A DNA stretch of 64,000 bases from Acrocarpospora pleiomorpha. GTDB taxonomy: Bacteria > Actinomycetota > Actinomycetes > Streptosporangiales > Streptosporangiaceae. The position numbers were made by a program, and so were the translations under genes. Location: the NCBI RefSeq assembly GCF_009687885.1, contig NZ_BLAF01000006.1:59090-123089 (forward strand). Direction: 5' to 3'. Of the stretch, positions 9,031 to 16,685 are shown one piece after another. How positions within the stretch are numbered: position 1 is the first letter of the stretch; the number at the start of each line of letters is the position of its first letter. A model generated the notes under the pieces. That model saw only the letters and a list, made by a program, of their open reading frames with translations. It was not told where the DNA came from and did not search any database.

Positions 9031-9311
9031 CAGGCCTCTCCTCGTTGTGGTCGGCACGGCTCCCGGACCGGCGCGACACAGCACAAGCTAGGGTCGTCGG
9101 CCGAATTATGTCAATGGTCAATCACAAATATCCGGCTTGGGATCGATGGACTTGTCGGCCACCGGTAAGGCGATTGCTAGAGATCAACGTTGCAAATGCT
9201 GACGAGTTCGCGGGGAGGTCTACCGATCGGCGGCGCGTCATGTCTATCATCGATCACATACTTGAACGCAAGTGGCGGATTGCGGCAGAGCTGCCGCATG
9301 AGGAGGTCGCG

Positions 9312-9608
9312 ATGCTGATCCACTGTGTGACGCTCAAATTCAGGGACTCGGCGAGCGCGGCCGATATCGAGACGTTCGCGCAGGCGGTCGCCGCCCTGCC
9401 CGGCCGACTCGACTTCCCGATCCGCACAAGGCAGGGGCGCGACCTCGGCGAACGTCCGGCGAACGCCGACTACGCCATCGTCACGGAGTTCGAGACCCTC
9501 GAGGACTTCAACGCCTACCTCGTCCATCCTGCGCATCTTGCGCTGCCCCGCGAGCCGGTCGAGTCCATGCAGAGCGTGCAGTTCAGGGTGAAGGTGCCGG
9601 ATGCCTGA
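9312..9608 (+). CDS. Dabb (stress-responsive alpha/beta barrel) domain protein
   Basis: The protein has 98 residues and consists of one Dabb ferredoxin-like domain: LIHCVTLKFRDSASAADIE at the start, a helix, ANADYAIVTEFETLEDFNAY in the middle and VESMQSVQFRV at the end. Start 9312 was chosen because GAGGAGG lies about 6 bases upstream. It is divergent from the acyl-CoA cluster and may act on one of its intermediates, as small dimeric Dabb proteins often sit in catabolic loci. About 280 bases before it carry no recognisable gene and should contain both promoters. Confidence 0.75.
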   Translation: MLIHCVTLKFRDSASAADIETFAQAVAALPGRLDFPIRTRQGRDLGERPANADYAIVTEFETLEDFNAYLVHPAHLALPREPVESMQSVQFRVKVPDA

Positions 9609-9678
9609 CCCGACTGGCTCAGAGGTAGCCGCACAGGGGCGGCCGTCGAAGTCAACGGTGCCGGGGGAGACTTCCGAG

Positions 9679-9930
9679 ATGGAACTCCGGCACTTGCGCG
9701 CGTTCGTCGCGTCGCCGAGGAGCTCGGCTCCGACGTGCGGCGGAGCGATTGCACATACATGGCGCAGCCGCCACTCTCGCAGTACATCAAGCGACTGGAG
9801 GGGGAGGTCGGCACCGCTGCTGGCACGCACCACAAGGGAGTGACATGCTCAGCTGCCGAGCAGCGCGGAGCCGATGCTCGCCCTCGATGCGTACTGACCG
9901 CGCGTCCCCAGCTTCACTCCCGATACCTGG
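9679..9930 (+). pseudogene. LysR-family regulator remnant, frameshifted
   Basis: The frame beginning MELRHLRAFVA at 9679 is the classic LysR N-terminus. It shifts frame several times: MAQPPLSQYIKRLEGEVG (about 9760) is in a second frame. Degraded residues matching LARTTRGV and the following AAG-DARRVL-like segment run to about 9930. The sequence then continues, on the opposite strand, as the truncated integrase. The substrate-binding domain is missing. The fragment marks the chromosomal edge where a deletion joined the flanking DNA to a mobile element. Confidence 0.65.
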
Positions 9931-10637
9931 GTGAACGCCACGCCGAGCATGTCGCGGACGTCGGGTTTGGCGCCGGCGCGTAGCAGGAGGAATTCCTGTT
10001 CGGTGAGGAAGACCATTTCCTCGTCGCCTTCGCCGTCGTCGAGGCGGGGCAGGCGGGTGCGGGCGGCAGGGTTGGAGGTGCGGATGAGCGGGACGGTCTC
10101 CACGGCGTTTCGCAGGATGGCGTAGAGCAGGCCGTGCAGGTTCTGGATGGTCTTTGGGGCCAGGGGGCGGCGTAGCCATTGGCGGGGGTGGTCGGGGTTG
10201 GGGATGCCGAGGTGGAGGGTGTTGACCCAGGCGGAGACTATGGCCCGGTCGAAATTCTCGGTTTCGTCGCGGAGGTCTAGGACGCCGAACGCGGGCAGGA
10301 TGTGGTTCTTCAGGTCGCGCTGGTAGTCGTGGCGGGTGCGTTCTTCGATTCCGGACAGGGCGGCCACGAACCGCTGCGCGTACTCGGCGAAGAGGAGGGG
10401 GTCCTGCTTGGCGGGAGGCGTCGGCTCGTTGGCTGGAGCCCAGCCGGAGCCGCGGATCCAGTTGTCCGGCCATTGGTGGTCGCACGCTTCCACGGCGAGT
10501 TTGAAGGTGACGGCCGGTGCTTTCCGCTCGAAGGTCTCGGACTGCCAGGCGCCCGTTCGGCTGCCGCCGAGTCTCCAACTGACTCGGTAGGTCTTGGTCT
10601 TCCCGTCCTTGCGGATGCGGGTCTCGATGCGTGCCAC
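9849..10637 (-). pseudogene. Truncated tyrosine recombinase (integrase)
   Basis: It starts at GTG 10637. Residues 1-230 match the arm-binding and core-binding regions of actinobacterial phage/AICE integrases: YRVSWRLGGSRTGAWQSETF, then FAEYAQRFVAALSGIEERTRHDYQRDLK and LAPKTIQNLHGLLYAILRNA. The frame then reads through PDVRDMLGVAFTQ and leaves the family pattern exactly where the first catalytic Arg (xGLRWGE) is expected. The catalytic domain is absent, so it cannot recombine DNA. It points away from the first tRNA-like att copy, unlike the intact integrase at 31235. Confidence 0.8.
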
Positions 10638-10640
10638 CAA

Positions 10641-10779
10641 ACCAGTTTCAGCTGGTCAGAGGTCATGCCAAAGGGAATCGGGAAGATCGTTCGCGGGTCC
10701 GTGAGCCCACGGTGAGTCCACAGAGATCACAAGCCTGACTGGTGATCAAGGGATCGCCTGGTCAGGCCGCGAATAGAGT
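10641..10779 (+). other. Left arm region of the first att copy with imperfect hairpin
   Basis: This intergenic stretch between the integrase stub and att copy 1 contains GTGAG-type short repeats (10700-10720) resembling those on the right side of each att copy. It also holds an imperfect inverted repeat (GCCTGACTGGTGATC against GATCGCCTGGTCAGGC, about 10732-10767). The hairpin occupies the place where a tRNA terminator hairpin lies at the other copies. Confidence 0.4.
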
Positions 10780-10822
10780 AGAGCGGGTGACGGGAATCGA
10801 ACCCGCGCTGTCAGCTTGGGAA
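10780..10822 (+). repeat. att copy 1: 3' half of tRNA-Gly(CCC)
   Basis: These 43 bases are identical to 32503-32545. They cover the 3' end of the tRNA, T-arm and anticodon 3' stem up to the CCC anticodon loop (ending CTTGGGAA), and then diverge to TCATCTGCTG. This is the leftmost copy and corresponds to the displaced original 3' end of the gene. It cannot fold as a tRNA. Confidence 0.9.
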
Positions 10823-10923
10823 TCATCTGCTGATCTTGGTGCTCTGAGCTGGGAAAAGAAGGTGCAGGTCAGAGAAGGTCCGGTGACCGTGAGTCCCCGC
10901 GAGTGACCGTGGTTCTCCGTCCG

Positions 10924-10944
10924 TTCTGGCACGCATCTGGCACG
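10924..10944 (+). repeat. Arm-type direct repeat, type A (att copy 1)
   Basis: The 21-base unit contains TCTGGCACG twice at an 11-base spacing. The same unit lies about 100 bases right of att copies 2 and 3 and, in inverted position relative to the core, 75 bases left of the tRNA copy. It is likely an integrase arm-binding site. Confidence 0.6.
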
Positions 10945-11132
10945 AGATCGGGCCCGGCCGTCGCTAACCTGAGCTTGTGCTCGCGTCTCCTGGCGCGGTC
11001 GAGCAGGAGAATCGTCAGGTGTTCGACTTCGGGTGCCCCGCTACAGGCCAGAGTAGATGACCGGTCTGTCGGGTGGCCATGGCGGCGCAGGGAAGTAGGT
11101 CGGCTGGGCCTGTGGGTCGGCGACTGTCGCGC

Positions 11133-11276
11133 ATGCAGGTGGTCTGGGACTTGGACGAGGATGAGTGGTTCCCGGATGGGCTGGTGCTGCTGGACTTCGA
11201 CTGCAAGCAGGTCGAGATCGTTCATCAGAGGCTTCATGATGTGTCGACCACCTGGAACTTGGTTGATCGCTCAGCC
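11133..11276 (+). pseudogene. Remnant of an unidentified acidic protein
   Basis: The frame from ATG 11133 encodes a protein-like stretch (MQVVWDLDEDEWFPDG, LVLLDFDCKQVEIVH, then STTWNLVDRS) with good codon bias. After about 11276 it runs into the 3' end of the opposite-strand gene and loses sense. It is read as a truncated cargo gene of the first array segment. No family is recognised. Confidence 0.35.
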
Positions 11277-11894
11277 TCATGTGGTTGCTTTGCCTCGGAC
11301 GTGAACAATGCGATCAGGCGCTCCCAGGGTGGCGGTACGGGTTCTGCCTTCGACCAGACCTTGGCCTGTGTCCGCGAAAAGAAATCTATGCGCGTAGACC
11401 CGTCGAGACCGGAGCCACTCGTAGCGAACGACCGGACGCCTCCAGATGGTCCCGAACCAATCGCCCGTGATCGCTGCCAGCTCCGCAGGGCTACCAGACC
11501 CCGTGAAGGCGAGTGATGTGGGCTCTTCGGGGAAGGTCAGCAGCTGGTTATGGAGCTCGTCGCCGCGAATCTTGGACCCATCGAGGTAAGCGCCTACCGT
11601 CAAAAGGCTGAGCCCCAATCCAGGGGCAGGCAGATACGCGTACACCAGAAGCTTGCCGAACGATGTTTCGCCCGGCTGGGGGCGGTACCCGAACGCGTAA
11701 TAGTTCGGGAGCAGTACCTCGACATCGTCAGCTATCAGAGACCATGCTGCATGCTCCCTCAACGCTTCGGTGAAGGCGACCTGCACGTCATCGGGCTGAT
11801 CTTCATCATCGAAATGGAACCATCGCTCTTCGGCCATACGACACTCTAGATCGGGTCGATCAGGGTCAGGCCACCCCCACTCGACCTTGACCAC
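11277..11894 (-). CDS. Hypothetical protein
   Basis: The protein has 205 residues with normal high-GC codon usage. It is acidic at the N-terminus, with segments EDQPDDVQVAFTEAL and NYYAFGYRPQPGETSFGKLLVY, and a basic C-terminus (RRPVVRYEWLRSRRVYAHRF). There is no signal peptide or membrane segment and no recognised family. Starts at GTG 11894 and ATG 11837 are both possible. It is cargo between att copies 1 and 2. The 3' end meets the truncated frame at 11276, so the last residues may not be native. Confidence 0.5.
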   Translation of the reverse strand: MVKVEWGWPDPDRPDLECRMAEERWFHFDDEDQPDDVQVAFTEALREHAAWSLIADDVEVLLPNYYAFGYRPQPGETSFGKLLVYAYLPAPGLGLSLLTVGAYLDGSKIRGDELHNQLLTFPEEPTSLAFTGSGSPAELAAITGDWFGTIWRRPVVRYEWLRSRRVYAHRFLFADTGQGLVEGRTRTATLGAPDRIVHVRGKATT

Positions 11895-12047
11895 GCTGAG
11901 AGCGTGCCCGAATCGGTGGCCGCCTGGCCGTGTTCGCCATCTTCACCGCGCGTACCTTTGGCGCCGTCCACATCTGTCGCCCGCGTCTAGCGCCGCACCT
12001 GCGCCGACCAAAGCTGCTGCACTGGCTGGAGATACGCTGTAAAAATC

Positions 12048-12085
12048 AAGGCCCGGGTCCCGAAACTATCGGTGACCTGGGCCTT
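12048..12085 (+). terminator. Duplicated tRNA terminator hairpin at att copy 2
   Basis: The stem AAGGCCCGGGT pairs with ACCTGGGCCTT around a 16-base loop, followed by a few T residues on either strand. It is nearly identical to the hairpin at 32458-32495 that follows the real tRNA gene. The duplicated unit therefore includes the tRNA terminator as well as its 3' half. Confidence 0.75.
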
Positions 12086-12092
12086 TGCAATG

Positions 12093-12135
12093 AGAGCGGG
12101 TGACGGGAATCGAACCCGCGCTGTCAGCTTGGGAA
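12093..12135 (+). repeat. att copy 2: 3' half of tRNA-Gly(CCC)
   Basis: The core of 43 bases is identical to the tRNA 3' half at 32503-32545 and is followed by TCATCTACTG. It is bordered on the left by the terminator hairpin copy and on the right by GTGAGTCC-type repeats and an arm-type repeat. Confidence 0.9.
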
Positions 12136-12235
12136 TCATCTACTGACCTTGCTGCCCTGAGCTGGGAAAACAGGGGTGCAGGTTAGGGTGGTCGAGTGAC
12201 CGTGAGTCCCCGTGAGCGACCGCGGTTCCCGCCTG

Positions 12236-12256
12236 TTCTGGCACGCATCTGGCACG
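12236..12256 (+). repeat. Arm-type direct repeat, type A (att copy 2)
   Basis: The unit is TTCTGGCACGCATCTGGCACG, identical to the one at 10924. It lies about 100 bases right of att copy 2. Confidence 0.6.
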
Positions 12257-12347
12257 GGAAACTCGCTGATGTTGGCGCTCAGCGGCAGCCGGTAGCGCTG
12301 CCTCTGATAGCCGATCTTGTCGGTGGCGGAGTCTATGCTTCCCGCCC

Positions 12348-12528
12348 ATGACCAGAGACGAGACTCCTGTTGCGCGCGTCAAGCAGATGGACGTGGAGGT
12401 AGCTTGAGAAGCGCTGGCGCGCGATCAACGTACCCTACCTGGTCGCCCTGGTCCGCGCCGGGGCTACCTTCGCAGGCGGAAAGCTTATCGAGCGACCCGA
12501 GCACGACGCCCAACCCGCCGTAGCCTGA
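12348..12528 (+). pseudogene. Decayed short coding frames, unrecognised
   Basis: A short frame from ATG 12348 (MTRDETPVARVKQMDVEVA) stops at about 12407. An overlapping frame then gives LEKRWRAINVPYLVALVRAG and ends at TGA 12526-12528. The two read as one protein end broken by a frameshift. The family is not identified. They lie just upstream of the SnoaL-like gene. Confidence 0.35.
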
Positions 12529-12556
12529 CGTCTTCCCAACACCGAAGGAGATGCTG

Positions 12557-12910
12557 ATGAGCAGCGATGACGCCCTTCCACCCCAGCAGATCGCCGCGCG
12601 TTATTTCGAGATGTGGAACACCGGCGACGTCTCGATCGCCACCCAGATCCTCCATCCCGACTGGATCGACCACGCTCACCCCGAGGTGAGCGGACCCCAC
12701 GCCGTGCAGCAGGCCGTCGAGCAGATCCGTGCAGCCCAGCCGGACCTACGATTCCAGGTGGACGCCCTCCTCGGCAACGACGACCTCATCGCCGTCGTCG
12801 GTGCCGTCAGCCAGACCGCACAACACTCAACCACGCGCCTGGTCTGGCTCATCGGCATGAAAGACGGCCAAATGGCCGAGATGCGGACCTACCGCGACAC
12901 GAGCAAATAA
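12557..12910 (+). CDS. SnoaL-like (NTF2-fold) protein
   Basis: The protein has 117 residues and an NTF2-like fold of the SnoaL type: ARYFEMWNTGDVSIATQILHPD, IDHAHPEVSGPHAVQQAVEQI, then RFQVDALLGNDDLIAVVG and a final MAEMRTYRD. Start ATG 12557 lies 6 bases after GAAGGAG; an in-frame ATG at 12551 is too close to that site. Members are cyclases, isomerases or uncharacterised. It is cargo between att copies 2 and 3. Confidence 0.75.
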   Translation: MSSDDALPPQQIAARYFEMWNTGDVSIATQILHPDWIDHAHPEVSGPHAVQQAVEQIRAAQPDLRFQVDALLGNDDLIAVVGAVSQTAQHSTTRLVWLIGMKDGQMAEMRTYRDTSK

Positions 12911-13116
12911 TCAAGATCAAACACATTTACAGCGTGAAAGGCCCGATCCCGAACACTTCGCCAGCCTGTGGAGAGGGCTCAGGAGTCCCGAGTATTGACT
13001 AGAGGTTCATGGTCGAGGCCGGACCGTTCGGAGTCATAGGGGATTGACACCGGCACATCAGCGGTGGCGATGACGAGGACGACGAGGGCACAGCCGTGGT
13101 CCTGGTCCCGATCGCC

Positions 13117-13137
13117 TAATTGCACGTTAATCGCACG
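13117..13137 (+). repeat. Arm-type direct repeat, type B (left of att copy 3)
   Basis: The unit TAATTGCACGTTAATCGCACG has the same GCACG-11-GCACG architecture as type A but a different flank. It matches the unit right of att copy 4 (14471-14491). It is followed by a CGAAAAGGCTCCAGAAA stretch also found before the tRNA terminator near 32435, so it looks like a right-end (attR) arm. Confidence 0.5.
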
Positions 13138-13165
13138 GAAGATCGAAAAGGCTCCAGAAACAATC

Positions 13166-13202
13166 AGGGCCCGGGACCGGAAACATCCGTGACCTGGGCC
13201 TT
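13166..13202 (+). terminator. Duplicated tRNA terminator hairpin at att copy 3
   Basis: AGGGCCCGGG and CCTGGGCCTT form a stem as in the other copies, with more loop divergence. It lies immediately left of att copy 3. Confidence 0.65.
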
Positions 13203-13210
13203 CTAGGTTG

Positions 13211-13252
13211 GAGCGGGTGACGGGAATCGAACCCGCGCTGTCAGCTTGGGAA
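13211..13252 (+). repeat. att copy 3: 3' half of tRNA-Gly(CCC)
   Basis: These 42 bases are identical to 32504-32545 and are followed by TCATCTGCTG. A type B arm lies to the left and a type A arm to the right, so its two sides come from different elements. Confidence 0.9.
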
Positions 13253-13353
13253 TCATCTGCTGGCCCTGGCATCCTGAGCTGGGGAAACGAGGGTGCAGGT
13301 CAGGGTGGGTCGAGTGACCGTGAGTCCTGTGAGTGACCGTGGTTCCCCGCCTG

Positions 13354-13374
13354 TTCTGGCACGGATCTGGCACG
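13354..13374 (+). repeat. Arm-type direct repeat, type A (att copy 3)
   Basis: The unit TTCTGGCACGGATCTGGCACG is base-for-base the same as the one beside the tRNA at 32409-32429. Copies 1 and 2 have a C in place of the central G. This copy is therefore the best left-end partner for the intact AICE. Confidence 0.6.
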
Positions 13375-13485
13375 TGATCATGGACATGACCCTTTCCTTA
13401 TCGGCACCTGTCCCCGATCAGCGATCGGTCAAGAGAGACCGATTGCTCGGCAGGTTGTGTCGGTGGGCTCTGCCATGATCGCTGC

Positions 13486-14076
13486 ATGATCACGCCCCCC
13501 GGCGGCTACGCCTGGTTCGCCGACTCCGGCTTCGCGGAGGCTTTCAGCTTCATCTTCGTCCGGGGGTTCACACCCGAGCAGCTCGTAGCCCGGATGGGTG
13601 GCCGAGCGGAAGACTTCTCCTGGATGACGCTCGATGAGTTGATGGACGCTGGCGCCCGCTACGACTACAAGACCGAGTTTGTCGCGGTGACGAGCGTCGG
13701 TGACTGGGCGTTCGTCGTGCAGTACAACAGTTGGCTTGGCGCCAACGACGAATTCATCGTGCCGCTGTCGGCGGACACCCGCCTGGTCTCTCTCTATCAT
13801 CTCGACATCAAGGGCCTGGAGGAGTTCCGCTGGGTGGAGGACGGGGAGACCCGGTTCGCTTTCTGGGCCCAGGACGGCTTCTCCGAGGTTCCCGACGAAC
13901 TAGTGGAGACCATGGAGCAGCTCGATCGCGACTGTGGGGAGCACAGGTGGGAGCTCTACCGGGGGCCAGGGCTCGTCCTGATCGAGAGACTCACCGGGAT
14001 CAAGCTCACCCCCCAGATCCTGGAGGGGGCCGCCTACCTATCCGGAGTCATCTCCAAGCCACCGAACACCACGTGA
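13486..14076 (+). CDS. DUF6461-like hypothetical protein
   Basis: The protein has 196 residues with YAWFADSGFAEAFSFIFVRG at the start, then FTPEQLVARMGG and a strand-rich core (FVAVTSVGDWAFVVQYNSW). The pattern of a short Gly/Trp-containing strand followed by a predicted rejection-threshold-like helix resembles the actinobacterial DUF6461 proteins. No function is known. There are no membrane segments. It is cargo of the third array segment. The start ATG lacks a strong ribosome site. Confidence 0.7.
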   Translation: MITPPGGYAWFADSGFAEAFSFIFVRGFTPEQLVARMGGRAEDFSWMTLDELMDAGARYDYKTEFVAVTSVGDWAFVVQYNSWLGANDEFIVPLSADTRLVSLYHLDIKGLEEFRWVEDGETRFAFWAQDGFSEVPDELVETMEQLDRDCGEHRWELYRGPGLVLIERLTGIKLTPQILEGAAYLSGVISKPPNTT

Positions 14077-14083
14077 GCGTACT

Positions 14084-14163
14084 CAGGCGTCCGCGGTGGT
14101 GGGGTCGAGTCGCGCTTTCAGACGTGTGAGCATGCTGATGTTCATAGCGGCCAAGCGTCCGCA
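14084..14163 (-). pseudogene. Remnant of the gene at 20068-20352
   Basis: About 80 bases are highly similar to 20272-20352, the first part of the small DUF5919-like gene (CATCAGCATGCTCAC is shared, with the flanking codons for RLKARLDPTTA). Single-base length differences break the reading frame. The rest of that gene is absent here. This shows that the segment ending at att copy 4 once carried cargo related to that of the larger element. Confidence 0.7.
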
Positions 14164-14275
14164 ACTTGATCGGCCACGATCTCGATCACGAAGACGATGC
14201 ATGATCCACGCGGGGTCTGACTCCCTGGGTGATCCACGTGGCCAATAGCGCAGAGATCATAGCCCTTACAAGACC

Positions 14276-14336
14276 AAAGCCCAGGATCCGAATCCATCGG
14301 ATCAGGATCCGAATCCATCGGATGGCCTGGGCTTTC
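14276..14336 (+). terminator. Terminator hairpin with internal 21-base tandem duplication, att copy 4
   Basis: AAAGCCCAGG (14276) pairs with CCTGGGCTTT at the end. Between them GGATCCGAATCCATCGGATCA occurs twice in tandem, and each copy contains its own small inverted repeat (ATCCGA / TCGGAT). The outer stem corresponds to the tRNA terminator of the other att copies. Confidence 0.65.
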
Positions 14337-14343
14337 GCATGTG

Positions 14344-14385
14344 GAGCGGGCGACGGGAATCGAACCCGCGCTGTCAGCTTGGGAA
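14344..14385 (+). repeat. att copy 4: 3' half of tRNA-Gly(CCC), one mismatch
   Basis: These 42 bases match 32504-32545 except C for T at 14351. The following sequence (TTGCATGGATCG) differs from the TCATCTGCTG that follows copies 1-3, so it is the end of a different element type. Confidence 0.88.
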
Positions 14386-14470
14386 TTGCATGGATCGCGG
14401 CCCGTGGATGCTCTGACCTGGGAGTTGCGCCGCTCGTAAGTGACCGTAGTTGACCCTTCGTCACCTTGGC

Positions 14471-14491
14471 TAATGGCATGTTAATGGCACG
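14471..14491 (+). repeat. Arm-type direct repeat, type B (att copy 4)
   Basis: TAATGGCATGTTAATGGCACG resembles the type B unit at 13117-13137. It is a likely left-end arm of a second element type. Confidence 0.5.
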
Positions 14492-14499
14492 ATGACGGG

Positions 14500-15060
14500 T
14501 CCACCACTGGGTGCCGGACACATAAGGGGTTGCCGCCTGCGTCGTGTCCGATGGGCTGGGGCTGAGAAACGAAGTCCCAGCCCGCCGATCGCCCCCAGCC
14601 ACATACGGCGGTCGACCGGACTCAGGCGATCGTAGGGGCGGTGCTGGCTACGATCATCTCTGGATCTTCGATCGCCCCTGGCCATTCGCGGTGACCAACC
14701 CCAGCAAAGCGATCGTGAGTGCCGTAGCGGGGTCCCCGAGATTGCTTCAACCAAGCATCGGCGAAGACGAGGTCACCGCTTGGATCTGGCCACTCACCCG
14801 CGTAACCGTCTTGTTACTAAAAGTGTGCCAACCGCGTGGCCTGGTCGAACGACTCCTTGTATCAAACGCATAAAAGATCTCACACCCCATATGCGTACTA
14901 CCTGATTCCAGCTACAGGAATGCCCGCTTTGGGTGCATTCGTCTACCTATCATGATCGCCAAATTGATGCGTGCATATGGGTAAACCATGTGAAAAGCTT
15001 GAACTGATGTCGGCCAGCTGGACCTACACAGCAGGACTCTAGAATAGAGGGCCTTACACG
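14500..15060. other. Intergenic stretch, no gene seen
   Basis: No open frame here has convincing protein character. Base composition falls to A+T-richer sequence from about 14810 on and stays so through the three following genes. The promoter of the ABC-3C-like cassette must lie here. Candidate -10-like hexamers occur near 15040, but no clear -35/-10 pair can be assigned. Confidence 0.4.
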
Positions 15061-16110
15061 ATGCAAGTAGCACTCCTGACGTCAGGTCTAATTGACTTCA
15101 ATGTGCTACATGTACGGGCTGGTTCCAAAGATGGTGGACGGGCAACGTTTGAGAAGTTAGTTCAAGACGTGGTTGGTATCAAGTATCCAGATGTCTCAAC
15201 TATTGAGGCAAACCCTGGCGATTGGGGAATAGATGCCTATGTCGGAAGTTTGGTTGAGGGTGCCGTGTCAGTATGGCAATCCAAATTCTTCATCGACGGG
15301 TTCGACAAGTCTCAGCAATCGCAGGTACGAGAGGCATTTGAGAGTGCTTGTAAAGCAGCGAAGGATGAAGGGTATGAACTCCTGACCTGGGCGCTCTGTA
15401 TGCCCTGTAACTTCGACGGTCCAAATGAAAAATGGTGGCAGGGCTGGAAGAAGAGAAAAGAAAAGGAAACCGGTGTAGCGATAGACCTCTGGAATGAAAT
15501 TCGCCTACGCCAGATGCTGCTAACTGACGAAGGCGCTGTAATTCGAGAGTACTACTTCAATCCCACAGCAGCAATCGCCGATTCTGTGAACAGGCCTACG
15601 GTTCGATTGGAAGACCTGGATCAATATGAAGGCGCGCTATTTGTAAAACAAATGCACGAGGCAGGGCTCATCGCATGCGACGAAGCCAAGGAAGAATTCT
15701 TCAACGCCGAAATCTTCACTCATGAAGTAAATGACAAGGCGATTCCCGACGAAGTTGCGGCGTTAAATGATTCAAGAGCCGTTCTGGCATCGCTATGGGC
15801 TCAGCGCTTCAACACAGCGGTTCAGTCAAACTCTGGACGGCTCCTTCCTGGACTCTATGAGCGAGTTATGGACGCTGTTCGAGATTACCATCCTTCGATG
15901 CCTTCGTTCTTGAAATGTGGCCTAATTCACGCTTACGGCGTAGTCCACCAGAGGGTTAATGATGGACGTGCTGGTTGGGTTCGAAATTATAAGGAGATCG
16001 CTAACTTGCACTTCTCAGGCCCTGCTTTGGACGCCAGCGAAGCCATATCAGATGGCGGGCTGGATGAGGATAAAGATGGATCAGCTCTTTCGGCAGAGGA
16101 GGCCATCTAG
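15061..16110 (+). CDS. ABC-3C-type effector: PD-(D/E)xK-like nuclease domain with C-terminal ABC-3C domain
   Basis: The protein has 349 residues. Residues about 25-140 look like a restriction-endonuclease fold: helix with E31 (GGRATFEKLVQDVVG), then GDWGIDAYVG with D58, then SVWQSKFF with Q73 and K75, giving an E...D...QxK active-site pattern as in Cap4/Mrr-like nucleases. The C-terminal half (FVKQMHEAGLIACDEAKEEF, then SLWAQRF and a long helix-rich end) resembles the conserved partner-binding domain of ABC-three-component effectors. It would cleave nucleic acid when activated by the ATPase. The stop is directly followed by the start of the next gene. It is A+T-richer than the flanks, suggesting transfer. 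GTG at codon 15 is an alternative start. Confidence 0.72.
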   Translation: MQVALLTSGLIDFNVLHVRAGSKDGGRATFEKLVQDVVGIKYPDVSTIEANPGDWGIDAYVGSLVEGAVSVWQSKFFIDGFDKSQQSQVREAFESACKAAKDEGYELLTWALCMPCNFDGPNEKWWQGWKKRKEKETGVAIDLWNEIRLRQMLLTDEGAVIREYYFNPTAAIADSVNRPTVRLEDLDQYEGALFVKQMHEAGLIACDEAKEEFFNAEIFTHEVNDKAIPDEVAALNDSRAVLASLWAQRFNTAVQSNSGRLLPGLYERVMDAVRDYHPSMPSFLKCGLIHAYGVVHQRVNDGRAGWVRNYKEIANLHFSGPALDASEAISDGGLDEDKDGSALSAEEAI

Positions 16111-16668
16111 ATGGCTCATCATAGGTCGGACGACAACCACGAAAAATTACTCAGAAGTACCGATTTCCGCGTCGAAGATGACATGGTCTTTCGCCTAGCG
16201 CAGTTGCTTCTACTGCTTGAGGTATCTGATCGCAGCGACTGGGCATTGGACCTAGACAGGCTTGGCGTGCTGGATTTCTTTTCAGCGAACCCATTTCTAG
16301 TTGTAGAGCCTGATGACGCTGCCTATAAGCGCTTGATTTTGGCCGGCTTCTCTGTAAGACCACTGATGTACGCATCTCCCGGTCAACGCTTCGTGACACG
16401 AGCATCGCGGATTAGACATGATCTGGCTTTTCTCGTCTCGTACTCCTTGGCGCATGTACAGACACAGCAAGGGCGAATCATATATTTGATATCCGAAAGA
16501 GGCCGAGTTCTTGCGGGCAACTTCAATAGTATCTACGCGCATTCATATCGCGAAAGTGCGGCGGTTATAGGTAGTAGAATACGCATCCTTTCGGACACTA
16601 AGCTCAGGGACAGTTGTCGTAGATGGCTTAAGGCAGACCCGTCGCTACTAGACCTCTACAACATATAG
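16111..16668 (+). CDS. ABC-3C-type middle component
   Basis: The protein has 185 residues with helix-rich, winged-helix-like character: FRLAQLLLLLEVSDRSDW, LDLDRLGVLDFFSANPFLVV and RASRIRHDLAFLVSY. The size, the D-F-ANPFLV motif and the position between nuclease-like and SMC-like genes match the middle components of ABC-three-component systems. In Lamassu-type systems the equivalent is LmuC. It probably bridges effector and ATPase. It begins at the base after the upstream stop and ends 17 bases before the ATPase gene, so all three are one transcript. Confidence 0.68.
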   Translation: MAHHRSDDNHEKLLRSTDFRVEDDMVFRLAQLLLLLEVSDRSDWALDLDRLGVLDFFSANPFLVVEPDDAAYKRLILAGFSVRPLMYASPGQRFVTRASRIRHDLAFLVSYSLAHVQTQQGRIIYLISERGRVLAGNFNSIYAHSYRESAAVIGSRIRILSDTKLRDSCRRWLKADPSLLDLYNI

Positions 16669-16685
16669 CCGAGGAGCGAATAACT

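Noticed and set aside
12348..12528. Calling the decayed frames a transposase end
   Set aside because: The short KRW...LVALVRAG segment felt familiar, but no catalytic motif or terminal inverted repeat is visible, so no insertion sequence is claimed.
10780..14385. Four extra tRNA-Gly genes
   Set aside because: The copies stop at the anticodon loop and lack the D-arm and 5' acceptor strand, so they cannot form tRNAs; they are att cores.
14544..14873. A possible 109-residue gene before the ABC-3C cassette
   Set aside because: Codon usage is poor, no ribosome site precedes it, and the protein has no coherent hydrophobic or domain pattern.
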